This document shows positions 8,373-18,718 of a DNA stretch of 38,630 bases, in pieces. Below the pieces are notes generated by a model. That model was not told the origin of the DNA. It did no database searches and worked only from the letters and a program-made list of their open reading frames with translations. How positions within the stretch are numbered: position 1 is the first letter of the stretch; each line of letters starts with the position of its first letter. The DNA lies in NCBI GenBank assembly GCA_016185125.1, contig JACPOC010000004.1, positions 1 through 38,630 on the forward strand, read 5' to 3'. Origin of the DNA: Bacteroidota bacterium (GTDB lineage: Bacteria; Bacteroidota; Bacteroidia; B-17B0; Aurantibacillaceae). A program made the position numbers and the translations under genes.

Positions 8373-8642
8373 TTACCAGCTTGCTTTAGTAACTCCCGGA
8401 ATTAATCCAAAAAGAGCCATATCGCGGAAAATATTACGGCTAACTCCAAAAGTACTCATGTACCCGCGCGGGCGGCCGGTTAATTTACAACGGTTACGTA
8501 AACGAACTTTTGAAGAGTTACGCGGAAGCTTTTGTAGTGCATCCCAATCACCTGCTTTTTTAAGTTCTGCACGCTTGGTTGCGAATTTATCAACTAATTT
8601 TTGACGTTTGACCTCGCGGGCCTTCATTGATTCTTTTGCCAT
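8373..8642 (-). CDS. rpsN: 30S ribosomal protein S14, zinc-free form
   Basis: S14 lies in the head of the 30S subunit. The 89-residue product is the long form with one Cys only, so it lacks the CxxC...CxxC zinc motif of the short form. The C-terminal half has [20 protein letters not shown] and ends [11 protein letters not shown]. It follows rplE by 3 nt. The 155-nt gap after it is the main break in the cluster. Confidence 0.98.
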   Translation of the reverse strand: MAKESMKAREVKRQKLVDKFATKRAELKKAGDWDALQKLPRNSSKVRLRNRCKLTGRPRGYMSTFGVSRNIFRDMALFGLIPGVTKASW

Positions 8643-8645
8643 GTT

Positions 8646-9209
8646 CTATTTTTCTTTCTTTTTAAAAGGAATACCAAATTCTGTTAATAAAGCGTGAGCT
8701 TCTTTATCGGATGAAGCAGATGTTACAAAAGTAATATCCATACCCTGAATCTTGCTTACTTTGTCAATATCAATTTCAGGGAAAATGATTTGCTCGGTTA
8801 CACCTAAAGTGTAGTTACCGCGACCATCAAATCCTTTATCATTAACGCCTTTAAAATCACGAATACGGGGTAATGCTGAAGCGATCAAACGATCTAAAAA
8901 TTCATACATTTTATCGCCGCGTAAAGTAACACGCACGCCAATGGCAACGCCTTTACGTAATTTAAAGTTAGAGATATCCTTGGTAGAATACGTTGGAACA
9001 GCTTTTTGACCGGTAATAGTGGTCATTTCTTTAACTGCTGATTCAATCATTTTTTTATCAGATACGGCATCTCCAATACCTTGGTTGATACAGATTTTTT
9101 CCAATTTAGGAACCTGCATTACCGTGGTGTATTCGAATTGCTTTTTTAAGTTTTGAACGATTTCGTCCTTGTATTTACCTTTTAAACGAGGTTGATATGT
9201 TGCTTCCAT
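8646..9209 (-). CDS. rplE: 50S ribosomal protein L5
   Basis: L5 binds 5S rRNA and contacts P-site tRNA. The 187-residue product contains [14 protein letters not shown] near the N-terminus, [15 protein letters not shown] in the middle, and ends GIPFKKKEK. Its start codon overlaps the stop of rplX by one base (TAATG), which suggests translational coupling. rpsN follows 3 nt later. Confidence 0.98.
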   Translation of the reverse strand: MEATYQPRLKGKYKDEIVQNLKKQFEYTTVMQVPKLEKICINQGIGDAVSDKKMIESAVKEMTTITGQKAVPTYSTKDISNFKLRKGVAIGVRVTLRGDKMYEFLDRLIASALPRIRDFKGVNDKGFDGRGNYTLGVTEQIIFPEIDIDKVSKIQGMDITFVTSASSDKEAHALLTEFGIPFKKKEK

Positions 9210-9526
9210 TATTTAACTGCCTCCTTGGTTTTACGTGAGATACGGATACTTTTACCTGATTTCTCATCCATTTTTTTTCCTAAACGAACTGTTTTTCCAC
9301 CTTCCAAATACATTAGATTGGAAATGTGTATAGATCCTTCTTTTTTAACGATACCGCCGTTAGTGTTCTTAGCGCTTGGCTTTTCGCTTTTGCTAAGCAT
9401 ATTTACACCTTCAACAATGGCACGCATTTTTTTAGTGTCTATTGAAACGATCTTACCTTCAGAACCTCTGGCTTCACCAGAGATTACTTTTACGGTATCG
9501 CCTTTTTTTAATTTTATTTTTGACAT
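9209..9526 (-). CDS. rplX: 50S ribosomal protein L24
   Basis: L24 is an assembly-initiator protein at the exit-tunnel side of the 50S subunit. The 105-residue product starts [20 protein letters not shown] with the KOW motif (about 5-35), followed by the L24 C-terminal region. The stop overlaps the rplE start (TAATG). The 62-nt gap from rplN carries GTTATTTGTTATC-type repeat sequence (9537-9570). Confidence 0.98.
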   Translation of the reverse strand: MSKIKLKKGDTVKVISGEARGSEGKIVSIDTKKMRAIVEGVNMLSKSEKPSAKNTNGGIVKKEGSIHISNLMYLEGGKTVRLGKKMDEKSGKSIRISRKTKEAVK

Positions 9527-9588
9527 TTTCTTTTTTGTTATTTGTTATCAGTTGTCCGTTATCGTTTAACCTTTACCGGAAAACCTTT

Positions 9589-9957
9589 CTAAAGTACTTC
9601 CGGGGCTAACGAAATGATTTTCATAAACTGCTTATCGCGTAATTCGCGGGCAACCGGGCCAAAGATACGTGTTCCGCGCATCTCATCAGTAGCGTTTAAT
9701 AAAACAACAGCATTATCATCAAAGCGGATATAAGATCCGTCCTGGCGGCTGATTTCTTTTTTAACTCTAACAATTACTGCCTTACTAACAGTACCTTTTT
9801 TAATGTTACCGCTTGGTAAAGCGTGTTTTACAGTAACCACCACTTTATCGCCTATTGAAGCGTAACGTTTTTTGGTTCCGCCCAATACACGGATAACAAG
9901 TACTTCCTTTGCACCGCTGTTATCTGCTACTGCTAATCTTGATTCGTTTTGTACCAT
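9589..9957 (-). CDS. rplN: 50S ribosomal protein L14
   Basis: L14 lies at the subunit interface and contributes to bridges with 16S rRNA. The 122-residue product is exactly the standard length: [20 protein letters not shown] at the start, [21 protein letters not shown] in the middle, and [12 protein letters not shown] at the end. Gaps of 78 nt (from rpsQ) and 62 nt (to rplX) both contain repeat-like AT-rich sequence. Confidence 0.98.
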   Translation of the reverse strand: MVQNESRLAVADNSGAKEVLVIRVLGGTKKRYASIGDKVVVTVKHALPSGNIKKGTVSKAVIVRVKKEISRQDGSYIRFDDNAVVLLNATDEMRGTRIFGPVARELRDKQFMKIISLAPEVL

Positions 9958-9968
9958 TTCTTTTTATT

Positions 9969-10019
9969 GTTATTTGTTATTCGTTTTTCGCTATTTGTTA
10001 TTATCCAATAACTTATAAC
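9969..10019. repeat. GTTATT-type inverted repeat in the rpsQ-rplN gap
   Basis: GTTATTTGTTATT (9969-9981) faces AATAACTTATAAC (10007-10019), an imperfect inverted repeat of 13 bp with three mismatches, flanked by further copies of the same words. It resembles the repeats at 3320-3384 and 13433-13487. Confidence 0.45.
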
Positions 10020-10035
10020 TTATAACTTTAATAAT

Positions 10036-10299
10036 TTATTTAACTTTTTCAACTACTTCAACCAAACGCCAGTTTTTAGTTTTGCTTAAAGGGCGGGTTT
10101 CTGCAATTTTAACGGTATCGCCAATACTGCACTCATTTTTTTCGTCGTGAGCCACAAATGTACTGGTTTTATTAAGGAACTTACCATATTTAGGGTGTTT
10201 TACTTTACGCATAACGGCCACTACAATACTTTTATCCATTTTGTTGCTGGTTACTACACCAACTTTTTCTTTTCTTAAATTTCTTTCAATTTTTTCCAT
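10036..10299 (-). CDS. rpsQ: 30S ribosomal protein S17
   Basis: S17 is an OB-fold protein that binds the 5' domain of 16S rRNA. The 87-residue product has the typical segments [37 protein letters not shown] and [20 protein letters not shown]. It follows rpmC by 15 nt. Confidence 0.98.
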   Translation of the reverse strand: MEKIERNLRKEKVGVVTSNKMDKSIVVAVMRKVKHPKYGKFLNKTSTFVAHDEKNECSIGDTVKIAETRPLSKTKNWRLVEVVEKVK

Positions 10300-10314
10300 G
10301 ATGATTTAAAGCAA

Positions 10315-10512
10315 TTATTTTGCTCCTTTTTTACGTTTGTTAACTTCGGTGTTTAAACGGGCAATGTTTCTGCGATCAACGCGAATCTTAGCCGGGTTTT
10401 CAACCGGAGAAACCGCATGATTTAAAGTTAATTTATTTAAATTTGCTTCTTCCTCTTTTATCTTTGAAATCAGTTCCTGATCAGATAAACCTACTATTTC
10501 TTTATTTTTCAT
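10315..10512 (-). CDS. rpmC: 50S ribosomal protein L29
   Basis: L29 is a small coiled-coil protein at the exit of the nascent-chain tunnel, part of the docking site for SRP and trigger factor. The 65-residue product is a helical hairpin: first helix with LSDQELISKIKEEEANLNKL, second with PAKIRVDRRNIARLNTEVNK. It sits between rplP (78-nt gap) and rpsQ, as usual. Confidence 0.97.
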   Translation of the reverse strand: MKNKEIVGLSDQELISKIKEEEANLNKLTLNHAVSPVENPAKIRVDRRNIARLNTEVNKRKKGAK

Positions 10513-10590
10513 TGTTGTCTTTTTGTTTTTTGCCCTTGTTTAATTAAAGTAACGGTTCAATCAAACTTGGATTAATATACTGATAACTAA

Positions 10591-11025
10591 TTACTTAGCT
10601 ACTTCAGCTTCTACATAGTCCCTACGAACTATAAATTTTGTAACAATTGGTAATTTTTGTGCGGCCAAACGTAAAGCTTCTTTTGCCACCGCTAAAGGAA
10701 CACCTTCAGCTTCAAACAAAATACGGCCTGGTTTAACGGCTGCCATCCAATATTCCGGCGCACCTTTACCTTTACCCATCCTTACCTCTGCCGGTTTAGA
10801 TGTAACCGGACGGTCAGGAAAAATACGGATCCAAACTTGTCCTTCACGTTTCATGAAACGGGTGATGGCTATACGGGCAGCTTCGATTTGACGAGAAGTC
10901 ATACGCGATTCTGCCATCGCTTTTATTCCAAATGAACCAAAGGCTAATTCATGACCACGCTTAGCGTCGCCCTTGATTTTCATCTTTTGGGACTTTCTAA
11001 ATTTCGTTCTTTTAGGTTGTAACAT
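10591..11025 (-). CDS. rplP: 50S ribosomal protein L16
   Basis: L16 sits close to the A-site tRNA elbow and is needed for peptidyl-transferase activity. The 144-residue product starts [19 protein letters not shown] and carries the conserved [20 protein letters not shown] segment. Length is slightly over the E. coli protein (136 aa). It follows rpsC by 26 nt. Confidence 0.98.
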   Translation of the reverse strand: MLQPKRTKFRKSQKMKIKGDAKRGHELAFGSFGIKAMAESRMTSRQIEAARIAITRFMKREGQVWIRIFPDRPVTSKPAEVRMGKGKGAPEYWMAAVKPGRILFEAEGVPLAVAKEALRLAAQKLPIVTKFIVRRDYVEAEVAK

Positions 11026-11051
11026 GACCTTATATTTTTTCTAATTCTAAA

Positions 11052-11837
11052 TTATTTATCTTCTCTTTTAGTACCGGGACCGCGTTTTTTACCTGCGCCT
11101 CCGCCAAATCTTGGCTTATCGCCTCTATCGTTACGGTCGTTACGGTTATTGTTATCGTTACCGCTCTTTTTCTCTCTGGCCATTACTGCACCGTTAGGGC
11201 TAAGATCGCGTGGCCCAAAAACTTCGCCACGGCAAATCCATACTTTTATTCCGATACGACCGTATGAAGTGTGAGCTTCCGCGATAGCGTAATCAATATC
11301 CGCACGTAATGTATGCAAAGGAGTTCTTCCTTCTTTGTAACCTTCGCTTCGAGCCATTTCAGCACCACCTAAACGGCCGCTTACTTTAATTTTAATTCCT
11401 TCTGCTCCCATGCGCATGGTTGAAGCCATTGACATTTTTGCAGCACGACGGAAAGAAATACGACCTTCGATTTGACGAGCGATACTATCAGAAACTAAAC
11501 GGGCATCTAATTCCGGACGTTTAATTTCGAAGATATTGATCTGAACTTCCTTTTTGGTTAATTTTTTTAACTCTTCTTTTAATTTATCAACTTCTTTACC
11601 GCCTTTTCCGATAATAATTCCGGGACGAGCAGTATTGATAGTAACAGTAATTAATTTTAAAGTTCTTTCAATAACAATTTTAGAAATGCTGCCTTTAGCT
11701 AAACGCGCTTTTAAGTAGTTACGGATTTTTTCGTCTTCAACTAATTTCTCTGAATAGTCGTTGCCGCCATACCAGTTAGAGTCCCACCCTTTAATGATGC
11801 CTAATCTGATACCTATTGGATTTACTTTTTGTCCCAT
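11052..11837 (-). CDS. rpsC: 30S ribosomal protein S3
   Basis: S3 forms part of the mRNA entry tunnel. The 261-residue product has the KH domain (about 40-110, GxxG loop in [13 protein letters not shown]) and the C-terminal S3 domain (about 120-210, ending [14 protein letters not shown]). The last 40 or so residues are an Asn/Arg/Asp/Gly-rich low-complexity tail, a lineage-specific extension. It follows rplV by 5 nt. Confidence 0.98.
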   Translation of the reverse strand: MGQKVNPIGIRLGIIKGWDSNWYGGNDYSEKLVEDEKIRNYLKARLAKGSISKIVIERTLKLITVTINTARPGIIIGKGGKEVDKLKEELKKLTKKEVQINIFEIKRPELDARLVSDSIARQIEGRISFRRAAKMSMASTMRMGAEGIKIKVSGRLGGAEMARSEGYKEGRTPLHTLRADIDYAIAEAHTSYGRIGIKVWICRGEVFGPRDLSPNGAVMAREKKSGNDNNNRNDRNDRGDKPRFGGGAGKKRGPGTKREDK

Positions 11838-11842
11838 TTCTA

Positions 11843-12238
11843 TTAAATATTTTTTGTATCTACTACTAAAGTTACGTGGTTGGTGCGCTTTCTGATGCGG
11901 TATCCGCGGCCCTGAGGAGCAGTGCGTAAACGCTTTACCATTAAGCCACTATCAACCATTACCGATTTTACGAATAAAGTTCCTTCTTCGGCGCGTGTAT
12001 TGCTCTTTTGCTCGTAGTTAGCGATTGCAGATTTCAATAATTTTTCCAAGCGGCCGGAAGCCTCGCGAGTGTTGAACTTTAATATGTTTAAAGCTTTGTA
12101 AACATCTAAACCTCTTACTAAATCAGCTACCTGACGCATTTTACGTGGTGAAGTAGGGCAATTATTTAATTTAGCGAAGTAGCTGGTTTTATTTTCTTCC
12201 TTGCGTTTTTCAGCAATTAATCTTTTTCTTTTTCCCAT
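11843..12238 (-). CDS. rplV: 50S ribosomal protein L22
   Basis: L22 reaches into the exit tunnel with its long beta-hairpin. The 131-residue product has the core [22 protein letters not shown]-like segment at about 22-43 and the hairpin region [19 protein letters not shown] near the C-terminus. It is preceded by rpsS (8-nt gap) and followed by rpsC (5-nt gap). Confidence 0.98.
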   Translation of the reverse strand: MGKRKRLIAEKRKEENKTSYFAKLNNCPTSPRKMRQVADLVRGLDVYKALNILKFNTREASGRLEKLLKSAIANYEQKSNTRAEEGTLFVKSVMVDSGLMVKRLRTAPQGRGYRIRKRTNHVTLVVDTKNI

Positions 12239-12246
12239 GGCTTCAA

Positions 12247-12516
12247 TTATTTTTTATTATGGCCGGCGTGACCTTTAAATACGCGGGTTGGCGAAAACTC
12301 TCCTAGTTTATGCCCTACCATGTTCTCGGTTACATAAACCGGAATAAATTTTGCACCGTTATGTACAGCAAATGTATGCCCTACAAATTCCGGTGGAATA
12401 GTTGAACGACGAGCCCAGGTCTTGATTGCAGACTTCTTGTTGCCTGCATTCATTTTTTCAACTTTGTCGGCCAGGTTATGGTCGATAAAGGGGCCTTTTT
12501 TTAGTGATCTTGGCAT
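12247..12516 (-). CDS. rpsS: 30S ribosomal protein S19
   Basis: S19 lies in the head of the 30S subunit with S13. The 89-residue product begins [15 protein letters not shown] and includes [20 protein letters not shown] and [16 protein letters not shown], all family signatures. The 79-nt gap from rplB holds the motif CTTCTCGACTACGCT, which resembles dispersed intergenic repeats of Bacteroidota. Confidence 0.98.
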   Translation of the reverse strand: MPRSLKKGPFIDHNLADKVEKMNAGNKKSAIKTWARRSTIPPEFVGHTFAVHNGAKFIPVYVTENMVGHKLGEFSPTRVFKGHAGHNKK

Positions 12517-12595
12517 TTCTTTTTGTTTTTAGTTTTGGAACCCGCCCCTTCTCGACTACGCTGGAAGTAACAGAGCCATTAAACGTTTATAATTA

Positions 12596-13420
12596 TTATT
12601 TTTTTCTTCTTTCGATGATGTGTTTGTTAGAAGCTTTTGACTTGTAACGGGTTTTGAAGCCTTTAGCCGGGATACCTTTGCGTGAGCGCGGGTGACCTCC
12701 TGAAGCACGACCCTCGCCACCTCCCATAGGGTGATCAACCGGATTCATGGCAACTGGTCTGTTACGTGGACGACGGCCTAACCAACGGCGGCGACCGGCT
12801 TTACCATGCACTTCCTGATTGTGATCAGGATTTGATACCGAACCAATTGTAGCTTTACAAGTGATAAGGATCATACGCACCTCGCCCGAAGGCATTTTTA
12901 AAATTGCATACTTACCATCACGGGCAGATAACTGCGCGTAAGCACCTGCGCTGCGAGCTAAAGCTGCACCTTGGCCAGGACGTAATTCAATGTTATGAAT
13001 GATGGTTCCTAAAGGAACTTCAGATAATAAAAGTGTGTTTCCTATTTCAGGGCCGGCACCTTTACCTGACATTACTTTTTGACCCACTTGAATACCATGA
13101 GGAGCAATAATGTAACGCTTTTCACCGTCTTTATAAACGATAAGAGCAATACGTGCTGAACGGTTTGGATCGTATTCAACTGTAGTAACAGTTCCTTCGA
13201 TTCCGTCTTTATCGCGTTTGAAGTCGATTAAACGATATGCTTTTTTGTGTCCGCCGCCAATGTAGCGAATGGTCATTTTACCGGTATCGTTACGACCACC
13301 GGATCTTTTAGTTGGTTTTACTAAACTTTTCTCAGGCTTATCAGCTGTAATTTCAGCGAAATCCGCAGATAACTTGTATCTTAAACTCGGAGTTAGTGGC
13401 CTATATTTTTTTAATCCCAT
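12596..13420 (-). CDS. rplB: 50S ribosomal protein L2
   Basis: L2 is among the most conserved 50S proteins and is required for subunit joining and peptidyl transfer. The 274-residue product is full length. The C-terminal part has the signature [20 protein letters not shown], which contains the His close to the catalytic centre. It begins [15 protein letters not shown], and is preceded by rplW with a 75-nt, repeat-containing gap. Confidence 0.98.
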   Translation of the reverse strand: MGLKKYRPLTPSLRYKLSADFAEITADKPEKSLVKPTKRSGGRNDTGKMTIRYIGGGHKKAYRLIDFKRDKDGIEGTVTTVEYDPNRSARIALIVYKDGEKRYIIAPHGIQVGQKVMSGKGAGPEIGNTLLLSEVPLGTIIHNIELRPGQGAALARSAGAYAQLSARDGKYAILKMPSGEVRMILITCKATIGSVSNPDHNQEVHGKAGRRRWLGRRPRNRPVAMNPVDHPMGGGEGRASGGHPRSRKGIPAKGFKTRYKSKASNKHIIERRKK

Positions 13421-13432
13421 TTTATTTTAATT

Positions 13433-13487
13433 GTTATTGGTTATTTGTTATTTGTTATCCGTTCAACGTATAACTTCAACTTCTAAC
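13433..13487. repeat. GTTATT-type inverted repeat in the rplW-rplB gap
   Basis: Tandem GTTATTG/GTTATTTG words (13433-13463) face AACGTATAACTTCAAC plus TTCTAAC (13465-13487), which reads as an imperfect reverse complement of the first part. The arms are nearly adjacent, so a long imperfect hairpin is possible. Same family as at 3320-3384 and 9969-10019. Confidence 0.45.
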
Positions 13488-13495
13488 TTTTTTGT

Positions 13496-13786
13496 TTATA
13501 CACTAGCGTAAAAATCAATTGCTTCGCCTTGCTTTAAGGTTACTATTGCTTTTTTACTGCGATTTACACGACCAACAGCCATACCACGTGTAGTATTACG
13601 GGTTTTAACCTTTCCAACATATTGCTGAGTGTTAACAGAGTCAACCTTCACACCATACATTTTCTCAATGGCTGCTTTTATCTCTAACTTATTAGCCGTT
13701 CTTGCCACTACAAAACCATAGCGATTTAATTTTTCGCTTTGAGAAGTCATTTTTTCTGTAATGATTGGCTTAATTAAAATTTCCAT
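13496..13786 (-). CDS. rplW: 50S ribosomal protein L23
   Basis: L23 lies at the exit of the peptide tunnel and is a docking site for trigger factor and SRP. The 96-residue product begins MEILIKPIITEKMTSQSEK and has the typical EIKAAIEKMYGVKVDSVNT segment. It is 1 nt after rplD, so the two are probably translationally coupled. Confidence 0.97.
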   Translation of the reverse strand: MEILIKPIITEKMTSQSEKLNRYGFVVARTANKLEIKAAIEKMYGVKVDSVNTQQYVGKVKTRNTTRGMAVGRVNRSKKAIVTLKQGEAIDFYASV

Positions 13787-13787
13787 C

Positions 13788-14417
13788 TTACTTATTTAAA
13801 ATTGTTTCAATTACTTTAACCGAACTTTCTGAAAGGATCAGGTTTTCTGCGTGAAGAATATCGTATGTATTCAAATCAGAAGCATTAATAACCTTTGCAC
13901 CCTGAATATTACGGGACGACAAATAAACGTTTTTATTTGATGCACCTAATACTAAAAGAGTTTTTTTATCAGCTAAATTCAAATTCTTTATTAAGTCAAC
14001 GAAATTTTTAGTTTTTGGAGCTTCGAAGTTGAAGTCCTCTAAAACGGTGATTGCGTTTTCTTTTGCTTTATAAGTTAAAGCAGAGATACGAGCTAATGCT
14101 TTTACCTTCTTATTTAATTTGAATGAATAATCGCGTGGTCTTGGACCAAAAGCACGACCTCCACCAATAAACAAAGGAGATTTCATTGAACCTGCACGGG
14201 CTCCACCGGAACCTTTTTGACGCTTTAATTTCTTTGTGGTACGTGAGATCTCTGCACGTTCTTTTGACTTGTGAGTACCCTGGCGCTGGTTAGCTAAGTG
14301 CTGCTTAACGTCAAGATAAATACAATGATCATTTGGTTCAACATTAAAAATTGAATCAGTTAAGTCAACTTTTTTTGTTGTTTTTTTACCACTTATGTTA
14401 AATATTTCTACTTGCAT
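13788..14417 (-). CDS. rplD: 50S ribosomal protein L4
   Basis: L4 contacts the exit tunnel with an extended loop. The 209-residue product has the loop segment [20 protein letters not shown] and [20 protein letters not shown], then the globular C-terminal domain. In E. coli L4 also represses the S10 operon, but no matching leader was recognised here. It follows rplC by 2 nt and precedes rplW by 1 nt. Confidence 0.98.
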   Translation of the reverse strand: MQVEIFNISGKKTTKKVDLTDSIFNVEPNDHCIYLDVKQHLANQRQGTHKSKERAEISRTTKKLKRQKGSGGARAGSMKSPLFIGGGRAFGPRPRDYSFKLNKKVKALARISALTYKAKENAITVLEDFNFEAPKTKNFVDLIKNLNLADKKTLLVLGASNKNVYLSSRNIQGAKVINASDLNTYDILHAENLILSESSVKVIETILNK

Positions 14418-14419
14418 GA

Positions 14420-15043
14420 TTACTTCTCAATTAAAAGGTAAGACCCTTTAGCTCCCGGTACGGAACCTTTAATAAGAAGTAAATTCTTATCGGCCATAAT
14501 TTTTACTACTACAAGGTTTTGAACCTTTTTACGGTTACCACCCATTCTACCGCCCATGCGCATACCAGGCATTACACGTGAAGGATCGGAAGATGCGCCC
14601 AATGAACCAGGAGCTCTTTCGCGATCGTGCTGACCGTGAGATTTGTTGGCGTGCCCTACTCCACTAAACCCGTGACGTTTAACAACACCCTGAAAACCTT
14701 TACCTTTGCTTGTTCCAACTACATCCACAAAATCACCTTCAGCGAAAAGTTCTACTGTTAGAACATCACCTAAGTTTTTTGCTTCTTCAAAATGACGGAA
14801 TTCTACTACTTTACGCTTTGGAGTTGTTTTTGACAATTCAAAGTGACCTTTCATTGCAGATGACGTGTGTTTTTCTTTTTTCTCGTCAAATGACAACTGT
14901 AATGCAGTGTACCCGTCGCTTTCATTGGTTTTTACTTGCGTAACCACGCAAGGACCTGCTTCAATAACTGTGCATGGCACGTACTTGCCATTGGCATCGA
15001 AGAAGCTGGTCATTCCTATTTTTTTACCAATTAATCCAGACAT
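14420..15043 (-). CDS. rplC: 50S ribosomal protein L3
   Basis: L3 is an early-assembling protein whose long loop reaches the peptidyl-transferase centre. The 207-residue product begins [20 protein letters not shown] and carries the loop region [20 protein letters not shown] and [20 protein letters not shown]. It follows rpsJ after 69 nt and runs into rplD with a 2-nt gap. Confidence 0.98.
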   Translation of the reverse strand: MSGLIGKKIGMTSFFDANGKYVPCTVIEAGPCVVTQVKTNESDGYTALQLSFDEKKEKHTSSAMKGHFELSKTTPKRKVVEFRHFEEAKNLGDVLTVELFAEGDFVDVVGTSKGKGFQGVVKRHGFSGVGHANKSHGQHDRERAPGSLGASSDPSRVMPGMRMGGRMGGNRKKVQNLVVVKIMADKNLLLIKGSVPGAKGSYLLIEK

Positions 15044-15112
15044 TTTGTTTATTTATTTATTGATTTTTATTTTATTTTTTATTTTCGGGGTCTCCTCCAA
15101 CGAGGGCCTTCT

Positions 15113-15418
15113 CTAAACTTTAATTTCTACTTCAACACCGCTAGGTAATTCAAGCTTCATTAACGCATCAACAGTTTTTGATGAAGAACTGTAGATGTCA
15201 AGTAAACGCTTGTAAGAACACAATTGAAACTGATCACGCGCTTTTTTGTTAACGTGTGGGGATTTTAGTACTGTAAAAATTCTTTTGTTAGTTGGTAATG
15301 GAATTGGACCATTAACAACCGCTCCTGTAGCTTTTACAGTCTTTACAATTTTCTCTGCTGACTTATCAACTAAGTTAAAATCGTATGATTTTAGTTTTAT
15401 TCTGATTCTTTGGCTCAT
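15113..15418 (-). CDS. rpsJ: 30S ribosomal protein S10
   Basis: S10 is a component of the 30S head and, with NusB, of transcription antitermination complexes. The 101-residue product begins [20 protein letters not shown] and contains [20 protein letters not shown], the family signature. It follows fusA by only 33 nt, so the str-type and S10-type clusters are joined without a visible terminator. Confidence 0.98.
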   Translation of the reverse strand: MSQRIRIKLKSYDFNLVDKSAEKIVKTVKATGAVVNGPIPLPTNKRIFTVLKSPHVNKKARDQFQLCSYKRLLDIYSSSSKTVDALMKLELPSGVEVEIKV

Positions 15419-15451
15419 ATTAAAAGAACGTATTTTGGTTTGTTATATTAA

Positions 15452-17566
15452 TTATACTTTTTCAGCTTTTTTACCTTTTGCTTTTGCTACAACATCTGCT
15501 GCCACGTTTGCAGGAGCTTCGTTGTAATGACTGAATTCCATAGTGGAAGTTGCACGGCCTGAAGTAAGAGTACGTAACTGAGTTACATATCCAAACATTT
15601 CAGATAAAGGAACTTTAGCCTTAATTACCTGTGAAACTCCTCTTGAATCCATTCCTTCAATCTGGCCACGACGACGGTTTAAGTCACCTACCACATCACC
15701 CATGTTTTGCTCTGGGCAAAGAACTTCAACCTTCATGATTGGCTCTAACAATACCGGCTTACATTTTGGTAATGCTTCGCGGAATGCAGTGCGGGCACAA
15801 ATTTCGAAAGATAAAGCATCCGAGTCAACCGCGTGGAATGAACCGTCGTTTAACACAACTTTTAATCCAACTAACGGATATCCTGCTAAAACACCATTAT
15901 TTATAGAAGCTTTAAAGCCTTTTTCAATTGCAGGGATAAATTCACGTGGAATATTACCGCCTGTAATTTCATTTTTAAACTGAAGTTCGCCTTTAGAAAG
16001 ATCATAATCCGCATCCACCGGACCAACACTGAAACGGATATCGGCAAATTTACCGCGACCACCAGTTTGCTTTTTGTAAATTTCGCGGTGATCAACAGTT
16101 GTTGTAACTGCTTCTTTATAAGACACTTGCGGAGAACCTTGGTTAACTTCAACCTTAAATTCACGCTTTAGGCGGTCAACAATAATTTCTAAGTGAAGCT
16201 CGCCCATACCTGAAATAATGGTTTGACCGGAATCTTCGTCCGTTTTAACACGGAAGGTTGGATCTTCTTCAGCTAATTTATTTAAACCAACACCTAAGCG
16301 ATCTAAATCACCTTGAGTTTTAGGCTCAATAGCAATTGCGATAACGGGCTCAGGGAAATTCATTGCCTCTAATACGATAGGATGTTTTTCATCACATAAA
16401 GTATCACCGGTACGAATATCTTTAAATCCTACAGCAGCTCCAATATCACCTGCCTCGATAAACTCAACAGGATTTTGTTTGTTAGCATGCATTTGAAAAA
16501 TGCGGGAGATACGCTCTTTGTTTCCTGAACGCGTGTTAAGTACATAAGAACCTGCATCTAAACGGCCTGAATAAGCACGGAAAAAGCACAAACGACCTAC
16601 GAAAGGATCGGTAGCGATTTTAAAGGCAAGGGCGGTAAAAGGATCTTTCACATCCGGCTTACGGGTAATTTCGGCACCGGTATCAGGATGAGTACCTTTT
16701 GTAACTTCTTTATCTAAAGGTGAAGGCATTAATTCCATAACTAAATCGAGCATGGTTTGAACACCTTTATTTTTAAACGCGCTTCCGCAAACCATTGGTA
16801 CTATTTTATTAGCCACACAAGCTTTACGTAAAGCATCTAATACTTCTCTTTCAGTGATTGTATCCGGAGCGTCAAAGAATTTTTGCATGATGTTATCATC
16901 AAAATCAGAAACGGCTTCCAGCATTTTTTCTCTCCATTCTGTAGCTTCTTCAAGCATATCAGCAGGAATAGGAACTTCTTTAAAAGTCATTCCTTTATCT
17001 TCTTCATTCCAAACAATTCCACGGAAATTGATTAAATCAACTACCCCGATAAAATTTTCTTCAGAACCGATTGGTAACTGAAGAGGAACGGCATTACCAC
17101 CTAAAATTTCGCGAGCCTGCTTAACAACGTTTAAGAAGTCAGCGCCCTGGCGATCCATTTTATTAACGAAACCAATACGGGTTACGTTGTAATTATCAGC
17201 TAAGCGCCAGTTAGTTTCAGATTGAGGCTCAACACCGTCAACGGCTGAAAATAAGAACACTAAGCCATCTAATACACGTAAAGAACGGTTCACTTCAACT
17301 GTAAAGTCAACGTGGCCGGGTGTATCAATAATATTAATTTTATAATTGTTATCACGGTACTTCCAGAAACAAGTGGTAGCGGCCGAAGTAATGGTAATTC
17401 CACGCTCCTGCTCCTGTGCCATCCAATCCATTGTTGCAGCACCGTCGTGTACTTCACCAATTTTGTGAGTAACGCCTGTGTAATACAAAATACGCTCGGT
17501 ACAAGTTGTTTTACCGGCATCAATGTGGGCTGCTATTCCTATATTTCTTGTGTAACGTAAGTCCAT
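15452..17566 (-). CDS. fusA: Elongation factor G
   Basis: EF-G is the GTPase that drives translocation and, with RRF, ribosome recycling. The chosen start gives 704 aa beginning [20 protein letters not shown], with the P-loop at about 13-20, the DTPGH and NKMD motifs downstream, and domains II-V to the end. An upstream in-frame start (17674) would add 36 residues and overlap rpsG by 101 bp; it is rejected because the MDLRYTRN start is 7 nt after the rpsG stop and fits the family. tuf, which follows fusA in E. coli, is absent here; rpsJ comes next. Confidence 0.97.
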   Translation of the reverse strand: MDLRYTRNIGIAAHIDAGKTTCTERILYYTGVTHKIGEVHDGAATMDWMAQEQERGITITSAATTCFWKYRDNNYKINIIDTPGHVDFTVEVNRSLRVLDGLVFLFSAVDGVEPQSETNWRLADNYNVTRIGFVNKMDRQGADFLNVVKQAREILGGNAVPLQLPIGSEENFIGVVDLINFRGIVWNEEDKGMTFKEVPIPADMLEEATEWREKMLEAVSDFDDNIMQKFFDAPDTITEREVLDALRKACVANKIVPMVCGSAFKNKGVQTMLDLVMELMPSPLDKEVTKGTHPDTGAEITRKPDVKDPFTALAFKIATDPFVGRLCFFRAYSGRLDAGSYVLNTRSGNKERISRIFQMHANKQNPVEFIEAGDIGAAVGFKDIRTGDTLCDEKHPIVLEAMNFPEPVIAIAIEPKTQGDLDRLGVGLNKLAEEDPTFRVKTDEDSGQTIISGMGELHLEIIVDRLKREFKVEVNQGSPQVSYKEAVTTTVDHREIYKKQTGGRGKFADIRFSVGPVDADYDLSKGELQFKNEITGGNIPREFIPAIEKGFKASINNGVLAGYPLVGLKVVLNDGSFHAVDSDALSFEICARTAFREALPKCKPVLLEPIMKVEVLCPEQNMGDVVGDLNRRRGQIEGMDSRGVSQVIKAKVPLSEMFGYVTQLRTLTSGRATSTMEFSHYNEAPANVAADVVAKAKGKKAEKV

Positions 17567-17573
17567 TTGTTTA

Positions 17574-18041
17574 TTAGAATCTAAAGTGTGAAAATGCTTT
17601 ATTTGCTTCTGCCATTTTGTGTACGTCTTCCTTCTTTTTAAAAGCAGCACCCTCTTCTTTTGCGGCGGCAACAATTTCTCCGGCTAATTTCTGAGCCATT
17701 GATTTTTCGTTACGTTTGCGTGCATAAAGAATTAACCATTTCATACCCATTGAAACCTTACGATCAGGACGAATTTCAGAAGGAATCTGGAACGTAGCAC
17801 CACCTACACGGCGTGAACGAACTTCAACCTGCGGGGTAATGTTAGCTAAGGCTTTTTTCCAAACCTCAACTCCATCTTCATTTGTACGTTTGGCAACAAC
17901 TGCTATTGCTTCGTGGAAAATGTTAGAAGCGGTGTTCTTTTTTCCATCGTACATCAAATTATTTAAAAAACGTGTTACCAATGTATCGTTATAAATCGGA
18001 TCCGGTAACAACACGCGTTTTTTTGCTCTGGCTTTTCTCAT
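17574..18041 (-). CDS. rpsG: 30S ribosomal protein S7
   Basis: S7 nucleates the head of the 30S subunit and touches tRNA at the E site. The 155-residue product begins [19 protein letters not shown] and includes [18 protein letters not shown] and [19 protein letters not shown]. It lies between rpsL (18-nt gap) and fusA (7-nt gap). Confidence 0.98.
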   Translation of the reverse strand: MRKARAKKRVLLPDPIYNDTLVTRFLNNLMYDGKKNTASNIFHEAIAVVAKRTNEDGVEVWKKALANITPQVEVRSRRVGGATFQIPSEIRPDRKVSMGMKWLILYARKRNEKSMAQKLAGEIVAAAKEEGAAFKKKEDVHKMAEANKAFSHFRF

Positions 18042-18059
18042 GGTATTATAATATCTTTA

Positions 18060-18467
18060 TTATTTCTTTTTCTTGGCTGGTGCAGCTGCCGCTCCCGCTT
18101 TAGGGCGTTTAGCTCCGTATTTTGAACGTTGTTGTTTACGTCCTTCAACACCGGCAGTATCTAAACTACCGCGAACGATATGGTAACGTACACCCGGAAG
18201 ATCTTTTACACGACCCCCGCGCACAAGCACGATAGAGTGTTCCTGAAGATTGTGACCTTCCCCGGGAATGTAAGCAATGATCTCCTGCTTATTGGTTAAA
18301 CGAACCTTAGCCACTTTGCGCATAGCAGAGTTAGGTTTCTTAGGGGTTGTTGTGTACACTTTGGTACAAACACCACGGCGTTGTGGACAAGAGTCCAAAG
18401 CGGCCGATTTGCTTTTGTTAGACGCCTTATGACGTCCTTTTCTTACTAATTGTGATATTGTAGGCAT
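18060..18467 (-). CDS. rpsL: 30S ribosomal protein S12
   Basis: S12 sits at the decoding centre. The 135-residue product begins [20 protein letters not shown] and keeps the two lysines where streptomycin-resistance changes arise, in [12 protein letters not shown] and [13 protein letters not shown], so it looks wild type at both. The C-terminus is a short Lys/Ala-rich tail. It is the first gene of the cluster; a promoter lies 64-93 nt upstream. Confidence 0.98.
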   Translation of the reverse strand: MPTISQLVRKGRHKASNKSKSAALDSCPQRRGVCTKVYTTTPKKPNSAMRKVAKVRLTNKQEIIAYIPGEGHNLQEHSIVLVRGGRVKDLPGVRYHIVRGSLDTAGVEGRKQQRSKYGAKRPKAGAAAAPAKKKK

Positions 18468-18530
18468 CTTAAATCCTCTGTATTACTTGATTTTATTAGT
18501 GTTTCAGCTATTTTTCCTTTTACGGGACGG

Positions 18531-18560
18531 CAAAGATAGGGAAATATATTCAATCAACAA
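18531..18560 (-). promoter_or_regulatory. Main promoter of the ribosomal cluster
   Basis: On the minus strand, TTG (18560-18558), then 19 nt, then TATCTTTG (18538-18531). This is a full match to the Bacteroidota pattern TTG-N19/20-TAnnTTTG. The start of transcription would be about 55-60 nt before rpsL. No other gene lies between this promoter and rpsL. Confidence 0.75.
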
Positions 18561-18621
18561 TAATTTTTGAGGAAATTTTTCACCTTTTTATAATAATTTT
18601 ATTATTATTCGGTCGAAAACC

Positions 18622-18680
18622 ATAAAAAAGGGTTTTCCGGCTCTCAAAAAATTGAGAAAAATGCGGGGTAACCCTTTAAA
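18622..18680 (-). terminator. Terminator between the small ORF and the rpsL promoter
   Basis: Minus-strand RNA would form an 8-bp stem AAAGGGTT/AACCCTTT (18677-18670 with 18634-18627), with an inner hairpin CTCAA/TTGAG (18656-18652 with 1847-43 of the same block, i.e. 18647-18643), followed by a run of T (18629-18624). It would insulate the ribosomal promoter from transcription coming from 18719-18898. Confidence 0.55.
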
Positions 18681-18718
18681 AAAAGAAAAAAATCAGAAAA
18701 ATTTAAAAAGAGTATATC

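Noticed and set aside
12556-12738. 60-residue minus-strand ORF at the end of rplB
   Set aside because: It lies in another frame over rplB, which is clearly the real gene.
15452-17674. Longer EF-G starting at 17674
   Set aside because: The extra 36 residues overlap rpsG and do not match the family; the MDLRYTRN start fits.
15452-18467. Missing tuf as a sign of deletion
   Set aside because: In my knowledge Bacteroidota commonly carry tuf elsewhere, and the fusA-rpsJ junction is tight and ordinary.
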